The notes beneath the pieces were generated by a model. It was given only the letters and a program-made list of their open reading frames with translations. It ran no database searches and was not told where the DNA came from. From Okapia johnstoni (lineage: Eukaryota > Chordata > Mammalia > Artiodactyla > Giraffidae), in NCBI GenBank assembly GCA_024291935.2, contig CM044315.1:51496385-51560384 (forward strand): a stretch of 64,000 nucleotides of DNA, given 5' to 3'. Position numbers and translations under genes: made by a program. Shown in pieces: positions 43,356 to 54,199 of the stretch. Position 1 is the first letter of the stretch. Every line of letters starts with the position of its first letter.

Positions 43356-45655
43356 AATCAGTTCAGATCAGTTGCTCAGTCGTGTCCAGCTCTTTGTGAC
43401 CCCAAAAACCACAGCACACCAGGCCTCCCTGTCCATCACCAACTCCCGGAGTCCACCCAAATCCATGCCCATCGAGTCGGCGATGCCACCCAGCCATCTC
43501 ATCCTCTGTCATCCCCTTCTCCTCCTGCCCTCAATCTTTCCCAGCATCAGGTTCTTTTCCAATGAGTCAGCTCTTCCCAGCAGATGGCCAAAGTATTGGA
43601 GTTTCAGTTTCAACATCAGTCCTTCCAATAAATGCCCAGGACTGATCTCCTTTAGGATGGACTGGTTGGTTCTCCTTGCAGTCCCAGGGACTCTCAAGAA
43701 TCTTCTCCAACACCACACTTCAAAAGCATCAATTCTTCGGCACTCAGCTCTCTTTATAGTCTGACTCGCACATCCATGCATGACCACTGGAAAAACCATA
43801 GCCTTGACTAGACGGACATTTGTTGGCAAAGTAATGTCTCTGCTTTTTAATATGCTGTCTAGGTTGGTCATAACTTTCCTTCCAAGGAGTAAGCGTCTTT
43901 TAATTTCATGGCTGCAGTCACCATCTTCAGTGATTTTGGTGCCCCCAAAAATAAAGTTAGCCATTGTTTCCACTTTTTCCCCATCTATCTGCCATGAAGT
44001 GATGGGACCGGATGCCATGATCTTAGTTTTCTGAATGTTGAATTTTAAGCCAACTTTTTCACTCTCCTCTTTCACTTTCATCAAGAGGGTCTTTAGTTCT
44101 TCTTCACTTTCTGCCATAAGGGTGGTGTCATCTGCATATCTGAGGTGATTGATATTTCTCCCAGCAATCTTGATTCCAGCTTTTGTTTCTTCCAGCCCAG
44201 CGTTTCTCATGATGTACTCTGCATATAAGTTAAATAAGCAGGGTGACAATATACAGCCTTGATGTACTCCGTTCCTGACTTGGAACCAGTCTGTTGTTCC
44301 GTGTCCAGTTCTACCTGCTGCTTCCTTATCTGCATACAGGTTTCTCAAGAGTCAGGTCAGGTGGTCTGGTATTCCTGTCTCTTTCAGAATTTTCCACAGT
44401 TTATTGTGATCCACACAGTCAAAGGCTTTGGCATAGTCAATAAAGCAGAAATAGATGTTTTTCTGGTACTCTCTTGCTTTTTTGATGATCCATTGGATGT
44501 TGGCAATTTGATCTCTGGTTCCTCTGCCTTTTCTAAAACCAGCTTGAACATCTGGAATTTCACGGTTCACATATTGCTGAAGCCTGGCTTGGAGAATTTT
44601 AAGCATTACTTCACTAGCGTGTGAGATGAGTGCAATTGTGCGGTAGTTTGAGCATTCTTTGGCATTGCCTTTCTTTGGGATTGAAATGAAAACTGATCTT
44701 TTCCAGTCCTGTGGCCACTGCTGAGTTTTCCATATTTGCTGGCATATTGGATGCAGCACTTTCACAGTAACCTCTTTCAGGATTTGAAATAGCTCAACTG
44801 AAATTCCATCACCTCCACTAGCTTTGTTTGTAGTGATGCTTTCTAAGGCCCATTTGACTTCACATTCCAGGATGTCTGGCTCTAGGTGAGTGATCACACC
44901 ATCGTGATTATCTGGGCCGTGAGGAACTTTTTTGTACAATTCTTCTTTGTATTCTTGCCACCTCTTCTTAATATCTTCTGCTTCTGTTAGTTCCCTACCA
45001 TTTCTCTCCTTTATTGAGCCCATCTTTGCATGAAATGTTCCCTTGGTATCTCTAATTTTCTTGAAAAGATCCCTAATCTTTCCCATTCTATTGTTTTCCT
45101 CTATTTCTTTGCATTGATCACTGAGGAAGGCTTTCTTATCTCTCCTTGCTATTCTTTGGAACGCTGCATTTAAATGGATGTATCTTTCCTTTTCTCCTTT
45201 GCTTTTCGTTTCCCGTCTTTTCACAGCTATTTGTAAGGCCTCCTCAGACAGCCATTTTGCTTTTTTGCATTTCTTTTTCCTGGGGATGGTTTTGACCCCT
45301 GTCTCTTGTACAATGTCATGAACCTCCATCCATAGTTTATCAGGCATTCTGTCTATCTGATATAGTCCTTTAAATCTATTTCTCACCTCTACTGTATAGT
45401 CATAAGGGATTTGATTTAGGTCATACCTGAATGGTCTAGTGATTTTCTCCACTTTCTTCCATTTCAGTCTGACTTTGGCAATGAGGAGTTCATGATCTGA
45501 TCCACAGTCAGCTCCAGGTCTTGTTTTTGCTGACTGTATAGAGCTTCTCCATCTTTGGCTGCAAAGAATATAATCAGTCTGATTTCGGTTCTGACCATCT
45601 CATGATTTTCCATGTGTAGAGCCTTCTTTTGTGTTGTTGGAATGGATGTTGGCAA
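43356..45655 (-). mobile_element. 5'-truncated BovB with almost open reverse transcriptase
   Basis: A 2.3-kb minus-strand BovB starts within the end of the endonuclease region (about 45655) and ends in its 3' tail at 43356. The RT frame is open from 45452 to 43509 except for one TGA at 44354-44352, where other copies have TGC (Cys) in the DHLTC.LRN sequence. Visible RT motifs are FIDYAKAFDCVDHNKLW and RYADDTTLMAESEEE, including the catalytic YADD. The endonuclease is missing, so it cannot move by itself, but it is one of the better preserved copies here. It shares the minus strand with the host L1. Confidence 0.93.
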
Positions 45656-45980
45656 TTTCTGGCAACTTATTCTTTCAATATTTGCTTGTCTGTGAAAGTC
45701 ATTATTTCTCCTTCACTTTGAAAGATTATTTCAGAGGGTACAGAATTCTAGGTTGGAGAGGTTTTTCTGGAAACACTTAAAATATTTTACTCTCTTTTTG
45801 CTTGTGTGGTTTCTGAGAAGACAGCTATAATTCTTAAACTGTGTTCTTATGTTTGATATTTTATCTTCTGGTCTCTTTCCAGAATTTTTCTTTATCTTTG
45901 ATTTTCTGTAGCTCTCTTAGTTTTCTTTGTAGATTATTTCAAATGAGTCCTGGGTAGTGAAATCATCTTATACCTATCCC

Positions 45981-47469
45981 AATATTAGCATGAGGGTTTT
46001 TTTTTTTTTTTTTCTGGGGCATAGGGAGGGCATGTAGTAAAGAAATAAATTAAGAGAATCAGTAACTAAATTTCAGTTTGTAAGTATACTATCTATTATG
46101 TTATTAGAAGTATGTTAATGGACCAAGTTAGAATAGTCAATCTCTGTTTTCTGAATGCAAACCAAGGTTTTTTAAGCTACAATAAATATTGCTATGCTAA
46201 ATATTTCCTATTTTCTTATTTTTTTTAATTTCTGTTCATGTATTTTTTCTGGATATTTTAATTTTCAATAGTTTTCGTTGTTTTATAAGTATCTTCTGGC
46301 TCATCACAATTTAGTTTTTTCAGGTTTATGGGTTTAGAGTCTGAGAGTATGGAATAGAAATTGAATACTGAAATTTTGACAAAAGTTTTTTTAATAACAG
46401 AAATATATATAGCTTCCTAAATTTTAGAAAACAAATGCATTTATAGGGGAAAAATAAGATGCCCTGATTACAAGTGAGTCTTGATTTCTTGCTACAAATT
46501 GTATTTTATGTCATTTGAAATGAAAATGCAGTATATCAGAGAATTGAATGTATTTATATTAATTTATAAACCAGCTAAATTTCATTTTCCAGAAGAGATG
46601 GAATATTTTGACTATTCTAATAACACCCCTCTTTAGTTTTTAAAGTGCATTTTATCTGTGGTGTAAAATTATAGCGAGTCTTCTTCAAAACAGGATAGAT
46701 TCAGTAAATTTATTAGCTAAATTTAAAAAGTATTTTAAAATTTAATTACTATATATGTTATGGATTTCAGTCTTCTACAGATATTCTACACTACAAATAG
46801 TTTGCAACCATGATAGATATAAAATATTGTTAATTATAATCCTTATATTTTGATTTTCAAAAAACTTTGTTTTTCTTCTTTTATATGCTTTTCTTTTATA
46901 TACAGAATCTTATCAGATCTTATAAAAATTCTAGAGTCTATTATCCAGCATTCCACTTGTTTATAATATCATAACTAATGTTTATAAAATAAGTTACTGC
47001 AACACAGATCATCAAAACTAATATTATATTTTCATACACTTTTAGCTTAAAATATTGTATCTATATTTCTAGTATTTAAAGTTCCAGGGGATGAGTGTGA
47101 TGTCTAAAGGTCATTGACACAGTTAACAAAGAATTTATTTGAAAAATACTTACTTAAATACACAGAATACATTTTTTTTTTACTTTTCAGCTTTTAACTT
47201 AGGTATTCATAAATCATAACCACTCATAATTTCATTACGTGTATTTTCTACCAATTTTTTAAATGGAAAAATTTCAGAAAAAATGAAATTTATAATTGAT
47301 GTAGTATTTATTGTATAAATACATGGTTTTTATACTTATCTGATTAAAAAGTTATGGTTTTTTTAATTTATAATTATGTTAACTAAAAAGTTAGTATTGC
47401 AATCAATAGAAACTAGTGAAAGCTTACTGACAGTGGTACTGATATCTTTATATGTATGCATACACCCAT
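45981..47469. other. LRRIQ3 intron, AT-rich, nothing identified
   Basis: Very AT-rich unique-looking sequence with a poly-T run near 45995-46012. No repeat or exon is recognised. Confidence 0.5.
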
Positions 47470-48365
47470 ATATATTTTTAATTGAAATACAATTGATTTA
47501 CAATAGTATGTTAGTTTCAGGTCTATAGCACAGTGTTTCAAATATACTCTTTTTTTGATTCTTTTCCCCCTTATGTGGATGCTGTCATTCAGTCACTAAA
47601 TCATGTCATACTTTTTGTGACCCCATGAACTACAGCATGCCAAGCTTCCCCGTCCTTCACCATCTACCAGATTTTGTTCAAACTCATGTCCATGAGTTGG
47701 TGATACTATCCAGCCTCTTTTCCTCTGTCACCCTCTTCTCCTCTTGCTCTCAATTTTCTCCAGCATCAGAGTCTTTTCCATATTATATGGCCAAAATATT
47801 AGAGCTTCAGCTTCAGCATCAGTCCTTCCAGTGAATATTCAGGACTGATTTTCTTTAGGATTGACTGGTTTGATCTCCTTGCTGTCCAAGGGACTCTGAA
47901 GAGTCTTTTTCAGAACCACAGTTTGAAAGCATCAATTCTTTGGTGCTCAACCTTTATGGTCCAACTCTCATGTTCGTACATGACTACTGGAAAAATCATA
48001 GCTCTAGCTATATGGACCTTGGTTGGCAAAGTGATGTCTCTGCTTTTTAATATGCTGTTTAGGTTTGTCATAGGTTTTCTTCCAAGGAGCAAGCTGTTTT
48101 TTAATTTCATGGCTGTAGTTACTGTCTGAAGTAATATTGGAGCCCATGAAAATAAAATCTGCCACTATTCCACTGTTCCCCCCTTATAGTTTAGTATAAA
48201 ATATTGAGTATAGTACCTTGTGCTATACAGTAGGTCCTTGTTGATTATCTATTTTGTAGTAATGTTTATATGTTAATCCCAACCTCCCAATTTATCCCTC
48301 TCCTACCTTTTTCCTCTTTGTTAACCATAAGTTTGTTTTCTGTGTCTTTTGGTGTGTTTCTGTTT
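47470..48365 (-). mobile_element. Ruminant L1 3' UTR, antisense, split by a BovB fragment
   Basis: ATTGAAATACAATTGATTTA at 47478 and, after the insertion, CCTTGTGCTATACAGTAGGT at 48216 belong to one L1 3' UTR. Confidence 0.75.
47578..48182 (-). mobile_element. BovB 3' fragment
   Basis: From CATTCAGTCACTAAATCATG (reversed tail) about 0.6 kb into the RT C-terminal region (complement of KxRDITLPTKVHIARAM). Confidence 0.88.
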
Positions 48366-49892
48366 TGTAAATAAGTTCATTTGATATTGATTACCTTTTA
48401 ATTACAGAGCTTCTTTGAAACTGTAACTAGACTCAGATGCTTTCTCTGTTGTATATCTATACTTCAATTAAATTTGCCTTTTGAACATATTTGAACTTGA
48501 TATTGTACACATTTGAACTTACTGATATTATTGTTTGAACGTAATAATATACACATTTGTATGTATGTTTAGCAAAATGATTTTAAAATTATTAAAGTCT
48601 AAAAGGAACCGAAGGCTTCCTCTTAAATTTTCATATTTAAAATTAGCAGCGCTTGTTACACAGGCTTTTAACTTGGTAGAATAGGAGCTATCAATTGTAG
48701 TACCTATTGAGGTACAGTTGACATATAGCATTATGTTAGTTTCAGGTATAAAAATAATGATTTAATATTTGTATATATTGAAAAATTATCACCACAGTAA
48801 GTCCAGTTTATATCTATCACTATACCATTCAAAATATTTTTTGCTTTTGGAGAAAACTTTTAGGGTGTACTCTATTAACAACTTTCAAAATGAAACAGTA
48901 TTATTAACTACAGTCACCATGCTGTGTATTACCTCCTGTGACTTATTTATTTCATAAGTGGAAATTAGTACCTTTTGAACCCTTCACCCTATTTGCCAAA
49001 CTTGTACTCTCCACCTATGGGAACACCAATCTTATCTGTATTTATAGGCCAGTTTTTCATTTTTACTTTTTTTTAAGACTCCATGTATAACTAAGATCAT
49101 AGAGTATTTGTCTTTCTCTGACTTGTTTCACTTACCATAATAGCTTCAAGTTCCTTTCATGTTCTCACAAATGACAAATTTTATTCATTTCTATGGCTGA
49201 ATAATATTCCATTGAACCACACTCACATACACACACATACATCCCACATCTTCTTTATCCATTCATTCATCACCAGACACATAGGCTGTTTCCATGTCTT
49301 TGCTCTTGTAAATAATGCTGCAGTGAAAAAGGGGGTCTAGACATATTTTCAAGTTAGTGTTTCTGTTTCTCTAGAGAAGTACCTGAGGTAAAATTGCTAG
49401 ATCATATGGTTTTTCTATTTTTAGTGTTTTTGAGGAACCTCCCTACTCTTTTCCAGAGTGATTGTAGCAATTTACATTTCTACAAACAGTACACAAGGGT
49501 TCCCTTTTCTCCACATCCTTGCCAACACTGGTTATTTCCTTTGTGATGATAACAGTTCTGATGGGTGTGAGGTGATACCACTTTCTGACTTTGATTTTGA
49601 TTTCCCTGGTGATTGGTGATGTTGAGCATCTTTTCATATATTTGTTAGCCAACTCTATGTCTTCTTTGGAAAAATATGTGTTAACATCTTCTACTTATTT
49701 TTTTATTGGAATTATTTTTTGCTGTTGAGCTATATGAGTATGTATTTTGACTACTAATCCCTCATAAGATATGTGATTTGCAAATATCCAGTAGGTTGTC
49801 TCTTCATTTTGTTGATGGTTTTCTTTGCTGTACAGAATAGTTTTAATTTGATGTATTTCCTTTTTTTTGTTGTTGTTCTTTTGTGGTCTTTG

Positions 49893-50065
49893 CTTTTGGT
49901 GTTCAGTTCGTTTCAGTCGCTCAGTTGTGTCCGATGCTTTGCGACCCCATGGACTGCTGCATGCCAGGCTTCCCTGTCCATCACCAACTCCCAGAGCTTG
50001 CTCAAACTCATTTCCATTGAGTCAGTGATGCCATCCAACCATCTCATCCTCTGTCTTTTGATGTT
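49893..50065 (-). mobile_element. BovB 3' tail in L1, with target duplication
   Basis: CTTTTGGTGTT (49893) and CTTTTGATGTT (50055) flank a 151-bp reverse BovB 3' end. Confidence 0.87.
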
Positions 50066-50577
50066 AGATCCGAATATTATCACCAAGACCAGTGTCAAGG
50101 AGTCTGCCACCTATTTTTTCTTCAAGGAGTTATATGATTTCAGGTATTACTTTTAGGATGTAATCCATTTTCAGTTTATTTTTGTGTATGATGTAAAATA
50201 ATGCTCAGGTTTCATTCTTTGGTTTGTGTCTGTGCAGTTGTCTCATCACTATATAGTGAAGAGACTTTTGTCTCATTGTATATTATTTTGTTCTTTGTTC
50301 TAAGTCAATTGACTATATATGTATGGTTTTATTTCTGCACTGTCTACTCTGTTCCATCGATCTATGTGTTTGTTTTTAATGCCAGTACTATACTGTTTTC
50401 ATTACTATAGCTTTGTAATATAGTTTGAATTAGGGAGTATGATGGCTTCAACTTTGTTCTTTTTCCTCAATATTTTTTTGACTATTTGGGGTCTTTCATG
50501 GTTTCATCCAGATATTAGGATTGTTTCATTTCTATGAAAAATGCCATTGGAATTTTGATAGGGTTTATATTGCACTA

Positions 50578-50712
50578 GTTTGATGGACATGAATTTGAGC
50601 AAGCTCCAGGAGTTGGTGATAGACAGGGATGCCTGGTGTGTTGCAGTCCATGGGGTTCCAAAGAGCTGGACACGACTGATAGACTGAACTGAACTGAACT
50701 GAACTGATACTG
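50578..50712 (+). mobile_element. BovB 3' tail with expanded CTGAA repeat
   Basis: It starts TGATGGACATGAATTTGAGC and ends in repeated CTGAA units (50686-50712), interrupting the L1. Confidence 0.85.
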
Positions 50713-52232
50713 AACTGTAGACAACATTGAATATCTACATGGACATTTTAACATTATTAATTCTTGCACTCCATGATCACAGAATATCTTTCTTGTGTTC
50801 TTCAATTTCTATCATTAATGTGTTATACTTTTTAGTGTATAGGATTTTTACTTCCTCAGTAAAATTTATTCCTAGGTATTGTATTCTTTTGAGACAATTA
50901 TAAATGGGATTGATTCTGTTTCTGGTAAGTTATTATTAATGTGCAAAAATGCATCAGATTTTTATGTATTGAGCCTGTATCCTATAATGTTACTGATATT
51001 TTATTTAACTTTAACAGTTTGTGTGTGTGTGTATGTGAAATCATCATGGTTTTCTATATGTAACATGTTGTCATTTGCAGATGGTGACAGTTTTCCTTCT
51101 TTTTTTTAATTTTAATACCTTTTACCTCTTATTCTTGCCTCAATGTTCTGATTAAGACTTCCAAAACTATGATGAATAAAAGTGGTGAGAGTGGGCATCC
51201 TTGTCTTGTTTCTAATCTTGAGGGAAAAGCTTTCAACTTTTCAGCATTGAGTATGATGTTAGCTGTGAGCTTGTAGCTTATGGCCTTTGTTATGTTGAGG
51301 CATGTTCTGTCTATACCAAGTTTGAGAGTTTTTATCATAAACTGATGTTGAATTTTGTCAGATGCTTTTTCTGCATCTATTGAGATGATCATATGATTTG
51401 TATTGTTCAGTTTGTTAATGTGGTATATCATATGGACTGACTTGTGGATGTTGAACCATCCTTGCATCTCTAGAATAAATCTCACCTAATGTGGTATATA
51501 ATCCTTTTAAAGTATTGTTCAGTTCTGTTTCATAATTTTTGTTGAGTATTTTTATATATATGTTTATCAGGGATATTGATGTGTACATTTTTCTGTGATA
51601 TCTTGTTTTATTTAAGGTGGTAGGGTCATGCTGGCCTCATAAAATGAGTTTCAGAATGTTCCCTTATTGTCTATATTTTGGAAGGATTTGATAAGAATTT
51701 ATATTAATTCTTCATTGAATGTTTAAGGATCCACCTCAATCATTTTACTTTTATTCTACATTTATCTTTGTGTAAAAAGTGGCTTTCCTGTAAACAACAA
51801 CATATATTTGAACTACTTTCTGATCCATTCTAACTTTGATCCACTCTGTCTTATTTTGATGCTTACACTATTTCTATTTAAAGTGATTAAATACACAGTT
51901 GGATTAATATATATATTTGTTAATCTTTCTATTTATTGTTTTTGGTACAAAAAAAAGCCTTCTTTTCTGCCTCTTATGATTTTTAATAGAGCATTGTATA
52001 TGATTCTATTTTCTATCTTTTATTAGCATATCCATTTTACTTTAAAAAATTTATTAAACCATTTCCCTAGAGATATCAAAAATTCAAATCCACTCTCAGT
52101 TAACACTATACTACTTCATCTATGGCATAAATACCTTATAAATATATCCCTAATTCCTCTGTCCTGTTCCTTGTATCCTTGCTGTTATTCATTTCATTCA
52201 TACATAAACATAGTTACTTACACAAAAATGTG

Positions 52233-52466
52233 CAGTTGACTTTTGAACAACATGGGTATGAACGTTGGGTCCATTTCTATGCTTTTTTTCTTTTTTTTTT
52301 TCAATAAATGTAGTACTACACAATCTGTGGTTGGTTGAAGCCAAAGATGCAGATCCTCAGATAGTTTCGTGGAGGGCTGACTTTGTGACTTGAGCATTCA
52401 TGGATTTCGTTATCTGTGGTGGATTTTGGAACCAATTCTGTGTGGCTACTGAGAGACAAATGACTT
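52233..52466. mobile_element. TcMar-Tigger / MER2-like element
   Basis: CAGTTGACTTTTGAACAACA, AATCTGTGGTTGGTTGAAGC and, at the right, GGATTTTGGAACCAATTCTG match the MER2/Tigger group. Confidence 0.7.
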
Positions 52467-53529
52467 TTATCTGTGTGAGTGTTTTCACCCCTACCCACAG
52501 CCATGTTGTAGAAGCATCAGCTGTACATAGGTATGCATATATAATCAAATACATTTTTGCTATTAATATTTGAATGAACTTTTATCTGTTATATAAACTA
52601 AAAATAAGAAAAATAAGAGATTCTTATTTTACCTTCAGTTGTTTCTGCCCCAGAGTTCTTTCTGTTTTTACATTGATCTGAGTTTCTGAACTATACTATT
52701 TTCCTTCCCTCTAAAGAACCATTCTTTTAAGGCAGGTCTGCTGACACGAACTTTCTCGTTTTTTTTCCCCTTTCTGTGAACAAAGGGTTTTCTTCCTATG
52801 GCATCTTTCACAATTCTTTCTGTATCCTTGATGAAATTTAAAAATGATATGTCTAGTTGTATTTTTTTTTTTTATCTTGCTTGGCGTTTTCTGCTTCCTT
52901 GATCATTGGGTTGTGTCTAACATTAATTTACATAAATTCACCAGCATTATTGCTTCAATATTTTTTTATGTTCCTTTCTCCTTTAGCACTTTCTTCTCAT
53001 TCTGGTTGTTCATGTATGCATATTGAATACTTTCTTCAGTTATCCCACAGTTTTGGGTTATTTTCGTCTGCTTTTCTCAGTCTTTGTTTTGTTTGCTTTT
53101 CAGTTTTTGAAGTTTCTATTGACATATTTTCAAGCTCAGAGATTTTCTCGTCAGCCACTCAGCCATATCCAGTCTACTAAATGAGCCCTTAAAAGGCATT
53201 CATCAATTCTGTGATAGTATTTTGTATCTCTAGCATCTCTTTTTTATTTCTATCTCTCTGCCTTATACTGTCCATCTCTTCTTGTTTGTGATCTACTTTT
53301 TTTTCATTCAATTGATTAGCATGTAAATCTTAGATGTTTTAAATTTCTAGTCTGGTATTTTCAACATCTTTGTCAAGGCTGATTCTGGACAAATTTGGCA
53401 ACCACCAATTTAATTTCTATTTGAATAAAGTTCAACTGTTTCAGATTCTGCATTAAGCAAGATAATATAGTATTTGTCTTTCTCTGTTGACTTATTTCAC
53501 TTAACATAAAGTCCTCAAGTTTCATTTAT

Positions 53530-53805
53530 GTTGTAGAAAATAAATAGAAAACGGATAAGGAGGGGCTAGGGATAAATTGGGAGATTTAGATTGACATAAA
53601 CACACTACTGCATATAAAATAAATAACTAAGAACCTGCACAGAGAGCTCTACTCGATACTCTGCAATGGCTCATATGGGAAAAGAATCTAAAAAAAATGG
53701 ATGGTTATATGTTTATGTAAAACTGATGCAGGTTTCTCTATACCTGAAAGCAATACAACATTGTACATCAGCTATACTCCAATAAAAATGTAAGAAAAAC
53801 TCACA
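53530..53805 (+). mobile_element. Ruminant L1 3' end just upstream of an LRRIQ3 exon
   Basis: ATACAACATTGTACATCAGC followed by TATACTCCAATAAAAATGTA is an L1 3' end with the AATAAA signal. It ends about 145 bp before the exon at 53951. Confidence 0.75.
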
Positions 53806-53950
53806 AAAATGTTTTGGGATGGAAGGTTTTCTGGAAATTATGTGTTTAATAATTTTAACTTTTCTACCGATTTTATTCTTACTCTTAGAAGAACTTATTT
53901 TCAGACACGTTTATTTGAGAAAAACTTCCAAAATTTCTCATTTTTCTTAG

Positions 53951-54199
53951 ATGTTTCATGGAACAATCATAAAAGAGCTAACCAATCACAGAGAATGGAG
54001 TCACTATAATGAAAATGTAATAGAAGATCGGAAAGATTTTGTTTTTGTGAAGTTCACTGGCCTTCATTTAAAATCTATGGAAAGTCTTCAATCTTGTATC
54101 TCTCTTAGAGTATGCATCTTCTCAAACAATTTTATTACAGATATTCATCCACTTCAGAGTTGTATAAAATTAGTCAAACTTGATCTCCATGGAAATCAG
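53951..54199 (+). CDS. LRRIQ3: LRRIQ3 first coding exon
   Basis: The acceptor TTTTTCTTAG ends at 53950 and is followed at once by ATG. The donor CAG|GTAAGC is at 54199/54200, near consensus. It encodes 83 residues, from the initiator through DLHGNQ. The exon sits in a gap of about 700 bp between two L1-rich blocks. Confidence 0.94.

Larger units (their letters stand above)
39256..45980 (-). mobile_element. Antisense L1M with nested SINE and BovB insertions
   Basis: L1 3' UTR sequence (AAAGCAGTTTTAGGTTCATA) starts at about 39260. ORF2 antisense sequence runs to about 42650, with a 5'-region piece at 45656-45975. Between the L1 pieces sit BovA2 (39503-39775) and BovB pieces at 41886-42434, 42660-43148, 43248-43316 and 43356-45655. 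The mosaic lies in the large LRRIQ3 intron. Confidence 0.82.
48710..53500 (-). mobile_element. Long antisense L1M, with insertions
   Basis: The 3' UTR (ACAGTTGACATATAGCATTA) is at 48713. ORF2 RT is readable on the minus strand at 51129-51485 ([17 protein letters not shown] and [19 protein letters not shown]). ORF1-side sequence lies at about 52730-53400. Interrupted by BovB pieces at 49904-50054 and 50578-50712 and a Tigger-type element at 52233-52466. Confidence 0.83.

Noticed and set aside
43509..45452. Two long adjacent minus-strand open frames that look like a gene
   Set aside because: They are BovB reverse transcriptase, repeated elsewhere in the window (15.9-18.8 kb, 8.1-8.9 kb), not a host gene.
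51129..51485. 118-codon minus-strand frame with conserved RT sequence
   Set aside because: It is an L1 ORF2 remnant embedded in antisense L1 sequence.
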